A stretch of DNA of 64,000 nt, taken from assembly GCA_030054835.1 (NCBI GenBank), contig JASGVS010000034.1:62001-126000 (forward strand), in the 5' to 3' direction. This stretch comes from UBA3910 sp002391465 (GTDB taxonomy: Bacteria > Bacillota > Limnochordia > Darwinibacteriales > Darwinibacteriaceae). Positions 1-9,015 of this stretch are shown piece after piece. Made by a program: the position numbers and the translations under genes. The notes under the pieces are model-generated. The model was not told where the DNA came from, ran no database searches, and saw only the letters and a list, made by a program, of their open reading frames with translations. Position 1 is the first letter of the stretch, and each line of letters opens with the position of its first letter.

Positions 1-710
1 TATTTGAAGAAGCGATGATTACCGATGGTAATGGTCGGTGTGCGGCTCCAGACCCAGGAGTTGGCACCCACTTTCTTCGGAGCGAAAAAGCCGGTGGCGC
101 CCCGGGATGGATCCCAGCCTGCCAAGGCGTCTGCCACTGCGTTTTTCGCCGTCTCATTGGCCGGGGTTTTGATGGCGCCGTTCAGCACCGGTTCGTATTG
201 GTAATACCTCCTACCTCCGGACACAACTACGTGGTTGATTACCCCAGATAGGGTATCGGGGTAGTCTGGATGGAGCAGGCGGTTCAAAACGGTGGCAGCC
301 ACTGCCACTTGGCCCTCATAACTTTCCCCCTTAGCTTCCGCATGTACCAGTCGGGCGAAGAGATCGAGCTCGGCTGAGCTGAAGATCGGAGTTAGCTTAG
401 CGGTTAAGGCCGTCTCTGATTTGCCTACTACCACTTTCTGCTGCCAGGGTTTGTAAAACTGGGTAGAAATCGATAGGGTGTATGTTCCTGGAGCCACGTC
501 TTTGAACTGAAAGCTGCCGTTGGAAATCTGCACACTTTGACCTCCCAGGGATGCTTTACCTTCCCAGAGGGGAAGACCCGACATGGAATCTTCGGCCGTG
601 CCCACGACTGTACCCGATTGAACATTCGCAGGGGGATCCGGCAGGGGATTGTAACACCCGCTGAGAATTAGAGAAATGAGCAGAAGAACTAAAAGAACAT
701 GATTGCGCAA
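1..710 (-). CDS. SleB/CwlJ-type cell-wall hydrolase lipoprotein (3' end cut by window edge)
   Basis: Reads leftward from a TTG start at 710 preceded by a GGAAGGGAG ribosome-binding site, and is still open at base 1. The N-terminus is a lipoprotein signal: a hydrophobic run ending in the lipobox L-S-G-C at about residue 19. Next comes a roughly 80-residue beta-rich stretch resembling a carboxypeptidase-regulatory-like domain (motif FKDVAPGTYTLSIS). The rest is a Hydrolase_2 domain, with the motif LFARLVHAEAKGESYEGQVA holding the likely catalytic Glu, then VLNR and, near the window edge, ITIGNHRFF. Family members such as SleB and CwlJ degrade spore-cortex peptidoglycan at germination. Since family proteins end soon after the IGNH motif, probably only a few C-terminal residues are missing. 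It is divergent from pcrA. The cortex role is inferred from the family; a vegetative wall role is possible. Confidence 0.85.
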   Translation of the reverse strand, partial: MRNHVLLVLLLISLILSGCYNPLPDPPANVQSGTVVGTAEDSMSGLPLWEGKASLGGQSVQISNGSFQFKDVAPGTYTLSISTQFYKPWQQKVVVGKSETALTAKLTPIFSSAELDLFARLVHAEAKGESYEGQVAVAATVLNRLLHPDYPDTLSGVINHVVVSGGRRYYQYEPVLNGAIKTPANETAKNAVADALAGWDPSRGATGFFAPKKVGANSWVWSRTPTITIGNHRFFK

Positions 711-735
711 AATGATTGCTCCCTTCCTTGCCAGG

Positions 736-763
736 ATTGTAAGTAATTATCTACAGCTGATAA
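736..763 (-). promoter_or_regulatory. Possible promoter for the SleB-like lipoprotein gene
   Basis: On the minus strand TTATCA (763-758) is followed after 16 bases by TACAAT (741-736), a weak sigma-A-like match about 25 bases upstream of the TTG start at 710. A sporulation sigma factor would be expected for a cortex hydrolase, so this assignment is tentative. Confidence 0.3.
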
Positions 764-829
764 TTCTCCCAGACTCAGGTTCTACCTCCTGGGAATGGGT
801 GGAAACGCCCAGCTAAAAAGGGGAATGAG

Positions 830-2983
830 ATGGATTATTTGCAGAACTTAAATGAAAACCAGCGTCTGGCGGTTGAAACGGTTTATGGCCCTCTCCTGGT
901 TGTGGCCGGTGCGGGCAGCGGCAAAACAAGGGTTTTGACCACCAGAATTGTACACTTAATTGAAGCACACGAAGTGCCGCCTTGGCAGATCATGGCGGTT
1001 ACCTTTACTAATAAAGCGGCGGATGAAATGCGGCAGAGGTTGGAGGAAATGGTGGGTCCACGGGCAGCGGAACTTGTGATCGGCACCTTCCATTCCATCT
1101 GTGTGCGCATTTTGCGGACAGAAAGCGTCTACAGCGGCTACGGTTCCAACTTCCAAATCTTTGATCAAGCGGACCAGCTGCTGGTGATGAGGGAGTGCCT
1201 GAAGGAGCTCGACCTAGATCCGAAACGGCACGATCCAAGGCAGCTTTTGGGCGCTATCAGTCGGGCCAAGGACGAGTTGATTGGCCCCGAGGATTATCCC
1301 GTGACCCAGGGCGATTATTGGTCCAGTGTTGTATCCCGGGTATATGAGAAGTATCAGGGGAAACTGCGGGCAGCAAATGCCCTAGACTTTGACGATCTGA
1401 TTATGGTTACGGTGCAGATGTTCCGCCAGCACAAGCATGTACTGGAAAAATACCAGCGCAGGTTTGCCTATCTGCTGGTGGATGAGTATCAGGACACTAA
1501 CATGGCCCAATACGTGCTTGTCCATCTTTTGGCTGAACGAAATGGGAATATCTGTGTTGTGGGTGATGAGGACCAGAGTATTTACGCCTTCCGTGGCGCT
1601 ACAATCCGCAACATTCTAGAGTTTGAAAAGGATTTTCCCGGAGCGCGTATCATTAAACTAGAGGAGAATTACCGGTCCACGCAAGCCATTCTCAATGTGG
1701 CCAACTCGGTGATCAAAAACAACACGGAACGGCTCCCCAAAGAGCTGCGTACCAACAAACATGAGGGGGAAAAGGTAGTTCTCTTTCGGGCACCCACAGA
1801 GCGGGATGAAGCCCGTTTCATTGCCGAAACGGCCGCTGGTCTCTGCCGGGACGGGCGCTTTGCCTATAAAGACTTCGCCATACTTTATAGGACCCACGCC
1901 CTTTCCCGCGTTTTTGAGGAGGAGTTTATGCGGCAGGGGATACCGTACCGCATTATCTCCGGAGTGCGCTTTTACGAACGGAAGGAGATTAAAGACCTTC
2001 TGGCTTATCTACAATTAATTGCAAACCCCCAGAACGATTTCGCCCTGCAGCGGATTATCAATGTTCCCAGGCGGGGCATAGGCGATGCCACGTTGGGGCG
2101 TTTAGCCCAGTATGGGGAGGAGGCGGGGCTTAGCCTGTATGAGACCCTGTCCCAGCTGGATGGAGTTGTCGGTCTCGGAGCCCGCTTTAGGAACACCCTG
2201 GCCGGGTTTAGGGAAATGGTCGACACCTTTCGGAGCCAGGTGGGCCATTTGTCCCTGACTGAACTAACAGAACTGGTCTTACAGGAAAGCGGATATCTTC
2301 CCCAACTCGAGGCGCAGGGTGACGAAGATGCGAAGATGCGCATTGAGAATCTGCGGGAATTCCTGTCCGTAACCAAGCAGTTTGAGACTGAGGTGTCCCC
2401 CACCGATTTGGCCGCCTTCTTAGAACACGTGGCCTTGATTAGTGACGTGGACAGTTACGATCGGGATGCGGATGCGATAAGCATGATGACGGTACACGCC
2501 TCTAAGGGTCTGGAGTTTCCCGTTGTTTTCATAACCGGACTGGAAGAGGGTATTTTCCCCCATTCCCTGTCCCTATTGGATGCGGCTGAGATTGAGGAAG
2601 AGCGGCGCTTGGCCTATGTGGGCATGACCAGGGCGGAAGAGCGGCTGTATCTAACGTGCAGTCAGCAGCGGACGCTCTATGGGGCAACGAAAATGAATCC
2701 ACCCAGCCGTTTTTTGGAGGAAATAGATCCGGAGTATCTGGAGGAATGGGGTTCGTCCAATGCTTCGCTGAATCTAGCCGCCTTTATCCCCCCTGCTCAG
2801 CCGAAAGTAAAGGGTGCTGGCGGTCTGTACAAGGTGGGTGACCGGGTGCGCCACGGAGTATGGGGTGAAGGCATGGTTGTTTCGGTTCGCCAGTCAGGCG
2901 ATGATCAGCAGGTAAGTATCGCCTTTCCTGGCGGGGGCATTAAGACTGTCATTGCTGAGTTGGCTCCTTTGACCAAGATCTAG
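830..2983 (+). CDS. pcrA: ATP-dependent DNA helicase PcrA (UvrD/Rep family)
   Basis: A 717-residue superfamily 1A 3'-5' DNA helicase that unwinds DNA in repair and clears RecA and transcription blocks. Visible motifs: Q-motif region LNENQRLAV near residue 8, Walker A AGAGSGKT at 26-33, motif II DEYQD at 218, the GDEDQSIYAFRGA motif III, and VHASKGLEFPVVF and EEERRLAYVGMTRA toward the C-terminus. The last ~50 residues (KVGDRVRHGVWGEGMV) form the Tudor-like RNA-polymerase-binding domain typical of Gram-positive PcrA. Length fits the family. The ATG follows a GGGGAATGAG ribosome-binding site. It is directly followed by ligA, the common Firmicutes pcrA-ligA pair. Confidence 0.97.
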   Translation: MDYLQNLNENQRLAVETVYGPLLVVAGAGSGKTRVLTTRIVHLIEAHEVPPWQIMAVTFTNKAADEMRQRLEEMVGPRAAELVIGTFHSICVRILRTESVYSGYGSNFQIFDQADQLLVMRECLKELDLDPKRHDPRQLLGAISRAKDELIGPEDYPVTQGDYWSSVVSRVYEKYQGKLRAANALDFDDLIMVTVQMFRQHKHVLEKYQRRFAYLLVDEYQDTNMAQYVLVHLLAERNGNICVVGDEDQSIYAFRGATIRNILEFEKDFPGARIIKLEENYRSTQAILNVANSVIKNNTERLPKELRTNKHEGEKVVLFRAPTERDEARFIAETAAGLCRDGRFAYKDFAILYRTHALSRVFEEEFMRQGIPYRIISGVRFYERKEIKDLLAYLQLIANPQNDFALQRIINVPRRGIGDATLGRLAQYGEEAGLSLYETLSQLDGVVGLGARFRNTLAGFREMVDTFRSQVGHLSLTELTELVLQESGYLPQLEAQGDEDAKMRIENLREFLSVTKQFETEVSPTDLAAFLEHVALISDVDSYDRDADAISMMTVHASKGLEFPVVFITGLEEGIFPHSLSLLDAAEIEEERRLAYVGMTRAEERLYLTCSQQRTLYGATKMNPPSRFLEEIDPEYLEEWGSSNASLNLAAFIPPAQPKVKGAGGLYKVGDRVRHGVWGEGMVVSVRQSGDDQQVSIAFPGGGIKTVIAELAPLTKI

Positions 2984-2998
2984 ATGGGAGGAAGAACG

Positions 2999-4999
2999 GT
3001 GGAAAAGATACGGGAAAGAATAGAGCGCCTGCGGGGAGAGATCAGGCTGCACAATTACCGCTACTACGTCTTGGATGATCCCGTTATTTCCGACGCAGAG
3101 TACGATCGCTTAATGGCCGAACTGATCGAACTGGAAGCCCAGTATCCCCAGTTCATCACTGCCGATTCCCCAACCCAACGGGTGGGTCATACACCAAGTG
3201 CGGGATTTGACACTGTAACCCACGCCCAGCCGCTGTTGAGTTTGGGCAATGCTTTTGCCGAAGCCGATTTGATCGCCTTTCACGAGCGCGTCAAACGCCA
3301 GAGTGGGAAGGAACCCAGTTATGTGTGTGAGTTAAAGATAGATGGTCTAGCCGTTTCCCTGGATTATCGGGACGGAGTTTTCGTCCAGGGAGCGACCAGA
3401 GGGGATGGAACCCAAGGCGAGGACGTTACATCCAATCTGCGTACCATCCGCTCTCTTCCCCTGCGGCTAAACGAGCCGGTTGATATTAACGTCCGGGGGG
3501 AGGTTTACATCAATACCAACGACTTCCTCAAGCTGAATGAACAGCGCCGGGAGGCGGGGGAGAGTCTTTTTGCCAACCCCCGCAATGCGGCGGCAGGTTC
3601 CCTGCGGCAGCTGGACTCACGGCTCACTGCAGCCAGACCGCTGGACATTTTCCTCTACGCGGTAGGTTCCGAACTGCCGCAAGGCATAACCACACAGGCT
3701 GCTGCCCTGGATTACCTGCTGCGACTTGGTCTCAGGGTCAATCCCAATTACAAAGTCTGTGCTTCCATGGAGGAAGTACTTGAATTTGTCACTTACTGGC
3801 AGGAAAAACGGAACACCCTCCCCTACGATATTGATGGGGTAGTGGTGAAAGTGAACGAGCTGTCCATCCAAAGGGAGTTGGGCGCTACGGCTCGCAGTCC
3901 CCGCTGGGCAATCGCTTACAAGTTCCCGCCGGAACAGGTTATAACTAAGGTTCTCAATATAACGGTACAGGTTGGCCGTACCGGTACGTTAACCCCCTTG
4001 GCTGAATTAGAGCCCGTCTTTGTGGACGGATCCCAGGTCAGTCGGGCCACACTGCATAACGAAGATATTGTCAAAGAGAGGGATATCCGCATCGGTGACT
4101 ACGTTGTAGTCCAGAAGGCCGGGGATATTATCCCTGAAATTGTGCGCTCCCTGCCCGAGCGGCGTAGCGGGAATGAGGTAACCTTCCAAATGCCAACCGC
4201 CTGCCCGGCTTGCGGTAGCACTGTTGTGCGTGTTGAGGGGGAGGCGGCAACACGTTGTGTTAACGCCCAATGCCCTGCTCAGCGTTTGGAGAGACTCATC
4301 CACTTTGCCTCCAAAGGCGCCCTTGATATTGACGGTCTGGGCCCTGCCGTTGCCAGCCAGTTGATTGCAGCGGGTTTGGTGAGTACCCCGGTCGATCTCT
4401 ACAGACTAACCAAGGAAGATTTGCTTAGCCTGGAACGTTTCGGGGAGAAATCGGCGCAGAACCTGCTGGAGGCGATCGAAAAAAGTAAGGAGCAGCCTTT
4501 GGCCCGGGTTTTATTCGGTCTTGGCATTCGCTTTGTAGGTGCTGAGGTGGCCCGGGAGATTGGGGCTGCGGTGACTGACTTGGATAAACTGAGTCAGATG
4601 ACAAAAGAAGAACTGTTGGAAATCCCTTCTGTGGGTGAAAAGATTGCTCGCTCCCTGCGGGATTACTTTACCGACCCTGACAATCTGGAACTGATCAGGG
4701 GCCTGAAGGAAGCGGGACTTAAGCTGAGCGGTGAACCCAGTGTGGTAGGGGAAACCTTGGCCGGCCTAACATTTGTGGTAACAGGTAGGTTGGAAGGATT
4801 TACCCGGAGGGGAATAGAAGAGCACCTGCGCAGCCTTGGCGCCAATGTGGCGTCCAGTGTGAGTAGGAATACCGATTATGTTCTGGCTGGTGAGGGGGGC
4901 GGCTCCAAGCTGACCCGGGCCAGGGAGCTGGGTGTACCGGTTCTATCGCTGGAGGAGCTTGATAAACTAATTGAGGGGAAGGGTGAGCTAGGTGATTGA
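2999..4999 (+). CDS. ligA: NAD+-dependent DNA ligase LigA
   Basis: Seals nicks in duplex DNA using NAD+ during replication and repair. The 666-residue protein has the full LigA architecture: N-terminal Ia domain (HNYRYYVLDDPVISDAEYD), adenylation domain with the nucleophile Lys113 in CELKIDG, OB fold, a four-Cys zinc finger (CPACGS and CVNAQC), helix-hairpin-helix repeats and a C-terminal BRCT domain (LTFVVTGRLEGFTR). I chose GTG at 2999 because GGGAGGA at 2986-2992 is well placed for it. An upstream in-frame ATG at 2984 abuts the pcrA stop codon and has no ribosome-binding site. The 3' end overlaps gatC by eight bases. Confidence 0.96.
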   Translation: MEKIRERIERLRGEIRLHNYRYYVLDDPVISDAEYDRLMAELIELEAQYPQFITADSPTQRVGHTPSAGFDTVTHAQPLLSLGNAFAEADLIAFHERVKRQSGKEPSYVCELKIDGLAVSLDYRDGVFVQGATRGDGTQGEDVTSNLRTIRSLPLRLNEPVDINVRGEVYINTNDFLKLNEQRREAGESLFANPRNAAAGSLRQLDSRLTAARPLDIFLYAVGSELPQGITTQAAALDYLLRLGLRVNPNYKVCASMEEVLEFVTYWQEKRNTLPYDIDGVVVKVNELSIQRELGATARSPRWAIAYKFPPEQVITKVLNITVQVGRTGTLTPLAELEPVFVDGSQVSRATLHNEDIVKERDIRIGDYVVVQKAGDIIPEIVRSLPERRSGNEVTFQMPTACPACGSTVVRVEGEAATRCVNAQCPAQRLERLIHFASKGALDIDGLGPAVASQLIAAGLVSTPVDLYRLTKEDLLSLERFGEKSAQNLLEAIEKSKEQPLARVLFGLGIRFVGAEVAREIGAAVTDLDKLSQMTKEELLEIPSVGEKIARSLRDYFTDPDNLELIRGLKEAGLKLSGEPSVVGETLAGLTFVVTGRLEGFTRRGIEEHLRSLGANVASSVSRNTDYVLAGEGGGSKLTRARELGVPVLSLEELDKLIEGKGELGD

Positions 5000-5285
5000 T
5001 CGGCAGGAGATAATGCGGATTGCCCGTTTAGCACGGCTGGAGCTCACTGAAGAGGAAATTGAACAGCACAGGAGGGACTTGAACCAATTTCTTGCATCCT
5101 GTGCCAAATTGCAGGAAGTGGAAGTGGGTGACACCACAGTGGGCTACACCATCCCCGCGGCCACCCAAACACTGCGGGAGGACGAGTTGACGCCCAGTCT
5201 TCCCCAGGCGGAAGTATTGGCAGGGGGTCCCTGCGTAGAAGGCGGATTTTTCCGCGTACCCCGGATAGTGGAGGAAGGCGAATGA
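4992..5285 (+). CDS. gatC: Asp-tRNA(Asn)/Glu-tRNA(Gln) amidotransferase subunit C
   Basis: The 97-residue small subunit of the GatCAB amidotransferase, which converts misacylated Glu-tRNA(Gln) (and often Asp-tRNA(Asn)) to the amidated form; GatC stabilises GatA on GatB. Family features: N-terminal IMRIARLARLELTEEEIE, central V-x-x-T-x-x-x-x-x-P region and the terminal motif FFRVPRIVEEGE. It starts with GTG inside the 3' end of ligA and its stop overlaps the gatA ATG, so ligA-gatC-gatA-gatB are probably translationally coupled. Presence of the full set implies an indirect pathway for Gln-tRNA. Confidence 0.95.
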   Translation: MIDRQEIMRIARLARLELTEEEIEQHRRDLNQFLASCAKLQEVEVGDTTVGYTIPAATQTLREDELTPSLPQAEVLAGGPCVEGGFFRVPRIVEEGE

Positions 5286-6706
5286 GAAAAACTGCCGCGT
5301 TGTTGGAAAAGAGACAAATCTCAAGTGAGGAATTGGTCAAACAGTATTTGACCAGGATCGAGGAGGCGGACCCCCAGATTAACGCCTTTATTGCCTGCAG
5401 TGGGGAAGAAGCGCTAGCCCAGGCCCGGGATGCAGATCGGCGCCGGGCCCGGGGGGAAGCCCTTTCCCCTTGGGATGGTATACCCATTGCTGTGAAAGAC
5501 AATATCTCCACCATGGGCTTACGTACAACCTGCGCCTCCAAGTTTTTGGCGGAGTATGTTCCCGTCTTTGATGCTGCCGTTGTGGAGAATGTGCGCAAGG
5601 CTGGTCTGCCCATTTTGGGCAAAACCAATCTGGATGAGTTCGCCATGGGTTCGTCCTCCGAATACTCCGCCTTTGGCGTGACTAAAAACCCCCACGACCT
5701 AGAGCGGGTTGCGGGGGGATCTAGCGGAGGTTCCGCTGCGGCGGTAGCTGCCGGTGAAGCACCGTGGGCCCTGGGTACAGATACAGGCGGTTCCATCCGC
5801 CAACCTGCTGCCTTCTGCGGCGTAGTTGGCCTAAAGCCGACGTACGGCCGTGTATCCCGCTATGGGGTAGTTGCACTGGCCCCTTCCCTGGATCAGGTTG
5901 GACCGTTGGCGACTTGTGTGGAAGATGCTGCAATTCTGTTTTCCCTCTTAGCCGGCCCCGACCGGCGCGATGCCATTTCCAGTCAATCTAGACCCTTTTC
6001 CCTGCCCGAGTGGGACTTGGATTCGGTGCGCGGGCTTAGGGTAGGTGTGCCTAAGGAGTTTTTTGGTTCTGGGCTTAATCCAGAGGTGGAGCAGGCAGTG
6101 AACGCCTGTCTAGGGGAGCTTGAGCGCTTAGGGGCGCAGCTGCAGTCCATCTCCCTTTACACGAATGAATACGCCATCGAAACCTATTTGACGATTGTAA
6201 CGGCGGAGGCGAGTTCGTGCTTGGCTCGCTTTGACGGTGTCCGCTACGGCAGGCGGGTAGAGGCGGCAGACAGCAACACCATGTTTGCCAAAAGCCGTGC
6301 GGCAGGTTTTGGTCCGGAGGTAAAGCGCCGCATTATGCTTGGTACATACGTCCTCAGTGCCAAACAATACAAACTCTTTTATGAGCAGGCCCAGAGAGTG
6401 CGGGCCTTGATTCAGCAGGATGTGGCCCAGGCGCTGAAACAGGTGGATTTGATTGTGACTCCCACCACGCCCAATACCGCCTTTAAAATCGGAGAAAAAC
6501 GCAATCCTTTAGAGATGTATCTTTCGGATTTATACACCGCACTTGCGAATTTGAGTGGGATACCAGCCTTGAGCCTACCCTGCGGTAGGGACTCCCGGGG
6601 GCTTCCCATTGGTATTCAGTTCATGGGCCGCCATTTTGAAGAAGAACTGCTGTTTCAGGCAGCCTATGCAGTCGAGCAAACGCAGAGGAGGGGAGAAGAT
6701 GCCTAA
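5282..6706 (+). CDS. gatA: Asp-tRNA(Asn)/Glu-tRNA(Gln) amidotransferase subunit A
   Basis: The 474-residue glutaminase subunit of GatCAB, releasing ammonia from glutamine that is channelled to GatB. It is an amidase-signature protein. The Ser-Ser-Lys triad can be placed at Lys72 (AVKDNIS), Ser147 (GGSSGGSAAA) and Ser171 (TDTGGSIRQPA), with the same spacing as in characterised GatA proteins. The C-terminus ends with LPIGIQFMGRHFEEELLFQAAYAVEQ, normal for the family. Its ATG overlaps the gatC stop (ATGA), and its end overlaps gatB by eight bases. Confidence 0.97.
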   Translation: MRKTAALLEKRQISSEELVKQYLTRIEEADPQINAFIACSGEEALAQARDADRRRARGEALSPWDGIPIAVKDNISTMGLRTTCASKFLAEYVPVFDAAVVENVRKAGLPILGKTNLDEFAMGSSSEYSAFGVTKNPHDLERVAGGSSGGSAAAVAAGEAPWALGTDTGGSIRQPAAFCGVVGLKPTYGRVSRYGVVALAPSLDQVGPLATCVEDAAILFSLLAGPDRRDAISSQSRPFSLPEWDLDSVRGLRVGVPKEFFGSGLNPEVEQAVNACLGELERLGAQLQSISLYTNEYAIETYLTIVTAEASSCLARFDGVRYGRRVEAADSNTMFAKSRAAGFGPEVKRRIMLGTYVLSAKQYKLFYEQAQRVRALIQQDVAQALKQVDLIVTPTTPNTAFKIGEKRNPLEMYLSDLYTALANLSGIPALSLPCGRDSRGLPIGIQFMGRHFEEELLFQAAYAVEQTQRRGEDA

Positions 6707-8126
6707 GTATGATACTGTGATCGGCTTGGAAATCCATGTTGCCCTGCTCACTAAGAGCAAGCTGTTCTGCGGCTGTTCCACTACCTTTGGCGGTGAACCC
6801 AACAGCCAATGCTGTCCGATCTGCTTAGGCCTACCCGGAGCACTACCCAGGCTGAATGAACGGGCGGTGGAGTACGCGATCAAGGCTGGATTGGCTCTGA
6901 ACTGCACTATTCATGAGATCAGCCGCTTTGATCGGAAAAACTACTACTATCCCGATCTGCCCAAGGCCTACCAGATTACACAGGAGTTCTATCCCCTCTG
7001 TACCGATGGCTATTTGGAGTATTTCTATGGTGACAGTCTAGCAAGGACGAAAATCACCCGAATCCATCTGGAGGAAGAGGCGGGCAAACTGATTCACAGC
7101 GGTGCGAGCATTATTGACTCGGACTATTCCCTGGTGGACTACAACCGGGCCGGCATACCCCTTATTGAGATTGTCACCGCACCGGATATTCGCAGTCCAC
7201 AGCAAGCCCGCATCTTTTTGGAACAGCTGAGGTTGCTGCTCAATTATATAGGCGTTTCGGATACTAAGATGGAAGAGGGTTCACTGCGCTGTGATGCCAA
7301 TATCTCCCTCAAACCGCTGGGAAGTACCCAGTTGGGAACGAGGGTGGAGTTGAAAAACCTCAATTCCTTTAGGGCCTTAGAACGCGCCCTCACCTACGAG
7401 GAGAGGCGCCAGGGTGAAATATTGGACAGGGGAGATAAGGTGAACCAGGAAAGCCGCACTTGGGATGAAAGACGCGGCCGCACGCTGCCCATGCGCTCGA
7501 AAGCGGATGCTCTCGACTACCGCTTTTTCCCCGAACCCGATTTACCCAGGTTGAAACTGAGGCCGGGCTGGGTGGAGGAGATAAAGTCCACAATTCCCGA
7601 ACTGCCCATGGAACGGCTCAGTCGCTATGAGAGGGAATACGGTCTTTCCCGCTATGAGTCTACCTTTTTTGTGAACTACCCTGATTTTGGCCAACTTTGC
7701 GAGAAACTGGCAGCCATGGGCTGGGAGGGAAGTAGGGCGGCCAACCTTTTGATGGGAGAGTATGCCCGTTTGGCCAGAGAAAAAGGCCACCTGACCCCAG
7801 AGCGGCTGGCTGGGCTTCTGGAGATTATTGAGGATGGGCTGATCAGCTCCAATCAAACGGCTGACGTCCTGGAGGAGCTTTTCAATTCGAACCTTTCGGC
7901 CCGGGAGATTGTCCTGGAGAAGGGCTGGCAGGTGCTGGCGGATACAGACGAGCTGCAGGCATTGATCGGAGAAGTACTCCAGGGCAATGTTGAGCTGGTG
8001 GAGCGGTATCGGGCAGGGGAGACCAAGCTATATGGTTTCTTTGTGGGACAGGTAATGCGGGCAACGGAAGGAAAGGCTGACCCGAAGATTGTGAACGACC
8101 TTCTCAGAAAGGAATTAGGGACCTAG
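6699..8126 (+). CDS. gatB: Asp-tRNA(Asn)/Glu-tRNA(Gln) amidotransferase subunit B
   Basis: The 475-residue subunit that binds the misacylated tRNA, phosphorylates the tRNA-linked Glu/Asp with ATP and transfers ammonia to it. Motifs: GLEIHVAL at the N-terminus, metal-site cysteines in LFCGCSTTFGGEPNSQCCPICLG, the YYYPDLPKAYQITQ signature, and a C-terminal GatB/YqeY helical domain ending IVNDLLRKELG. The ATG at 6699 is preferred over longer frames because GGAGGGGAG lies six bases upstream and homologues begin at the equivalent of MPKYDTVIG. Confidence 0.97.
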   Translation: MPKYDTVIGLEIHVALLTKSKLFCGCSTTFGGEPNSQCCPICLGLPGALPRLNERAVEYAIKAGLALNCTIHEISRFDRKNYYYPDLPKAYQITQEFYPLCTDGYLEYFYGDSLARTKITRIHLEEEAGKLIHSGASIIDSDYSLVDYNRAGIPLIEIVTAPDIRSPQQARIFLEQLRLLLNYIGVSDTKMEEGSLRCDANISLKPLGSTQLGTRVELKNLNSFRALERALTYEERRQGEILDRGDKVNQESRTWDERRGRTLPMRSKADALDYRFFPEPDLPRLKLRPGWVEEIKSTIPELPMERLSRYEREYGLSRYESTFFVNYPDFGQLCEKLAAMGWEGSRAANLLMGEYARLAREKGHLTPERLAGLLEIIEDGLISSNQTADVLEELFNSNLSAREIVLEKGWQVLADTDELQALIGEVLQGNVELVERYRAGETKLYGFFVGQVMRATEGKADPKIVNDLLRKELGT

Positions 8127-8178
8127 CAGGAATATTGTGCCAAAGACGGAATATTTCAGGAGAAGGGTAGGATCAAGG

Positions 8179-8997
8179 ATGGAGAATATTCTATTTTTCT
8201 TCGCTGGGTTTCCCGTCTATTCTTACGGTTTTATGCTGGGTCTGGGCTTAGTCTTAGGGACTTATTTGGCACAGCGGGAGGCAAAGCGCAGAGGTATAGG
8301 TTCTGACTTCGTTTTCCAATTCATTGTTAAGACAACACTCGTTTTCATTGTTGTGGGCCGCATTGGCTTTGTGTTTTCCGTCCATGGTTGGCGCATGCTG
8401 CTCTACCCGTGGGTTTTGTTTTCCGGGTGTCACTTGGATGAAACACGGGGCTTAATGGGGATGAGCATCTACCTCCTTTATTTCCTCGTGCGTCACGTGG
8501 AAAACCCCGCGGCTTTCTTAGACGTGCTGGCGGCGCCGGTGGCTCTCATGCAGTCCTTGGCTTATTTGGGTTCCAGTGTCTTGGGGCGGGAAACGAACGT
8601 GGCTTGGGGTATTGATTTGGGCGAGTTTTCGCTCCATCCCCTGCCGTTGTATTCTGCTTTTGCTTTTTATGTTCTCTATACCATTTTATGGCGTACTCGG
8701 CGCAGCCTGCGCTACGACGGCCAGTTGTTTCTGGGATACCTCACCCTAAGTGCAGCGATTAGACGTTTCTTAATGTCCTTTGAAGAGGTTTTAGGTGAGT
8801 CTGCCAACCCTTGGTTGTACACCTTCGCTGCAGTCGTCTTTGGCCTGGCGTGGCTGTATGTGTATCTTCGTTCCCCATTTCCCGATACGCGCCAAAGGCG
8901 TTACGCCAGCGACTGGCAGTCTTGGCTGATCTATTTGGCGTCGCTGCTGTTTGTGGGACTGATTATGACTAAATTCTTTTATTGGCGCTTCAGCTAA
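8179..8997 (+). CDS. Lgt-like polytopic membrane protein, probably catalytically inactive
   Basis: A 272-residue membrane protein with about seven hydrophobic segments. Its start (FFFAGFPVYSYGFMLGLGLVLGTYLA) and a central VVGRIGFVF resemble prolipoprotein diacylglyceryl transferase (Lgt). The residues needed by true Lgt are not seen: the HGG motif is replaced by T-R-G in HLDETRGLMGM; the R-x-G-N-F signature with its essential Arg reads AYLGSSVLGRE; and the C-terminal Arg region reads RRFLMSFEE. It may therefore be a repurposed Lgt-fold protein. ATG 8179 is preferred because homology begins there; an in-frame GTG at 8137 (with AGGA upstream) would add 14 residues. It sits between gatB and fur, with no functional clue from either. 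Confidence 0.6.
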   Translation: MENILFFFAGFPVYSYGFMLGLGLVLGTYLAQREAKRRGIGSDFVFQFIVKTTLVFIVVGRIGFVFSVHGWRMLLYPWVLFSGCHLDETRGLMGMSIYLLYFLVRHVENPAAFLDVLAAPVALMQSLAYLGSSVLGRETNVAWGIDLGEFSLHPLPLYSAFAFYVLYTILWRTRRSLRYDGQLFLGYLTLSAAIRRFLMSFEEVLGESANPWLYTFAAVVFGLAWLYVYLRSPFPDTRQRRYASDWQSWLIYLASLLFVGLIMTKFFYWRFS

Positions 8998-9015
8998 AGG
9001 AAGTAGGGGGGAATA

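Noticed and set aside
737..766. Promoter for pcrA (TTGTAA-N18-TAATTC)
   Set aside because: Both boxes are weak and the spacing is off; not distinguishable from chance.
2984..2998. ATG 2984 as ligA start
   Set aside because: It directly follows the pcrA stop without a ribosome-binding site, while GGGAGGA just inside serves the GTG at 2999.
5044..5796. 250-residue open frame on the minus strand
   Set aside because: It is fully antisense to gatC and gatA, has no ribosome-binding site and a low-complexity Ser/Pro/Arg composition typical of shadow frames.
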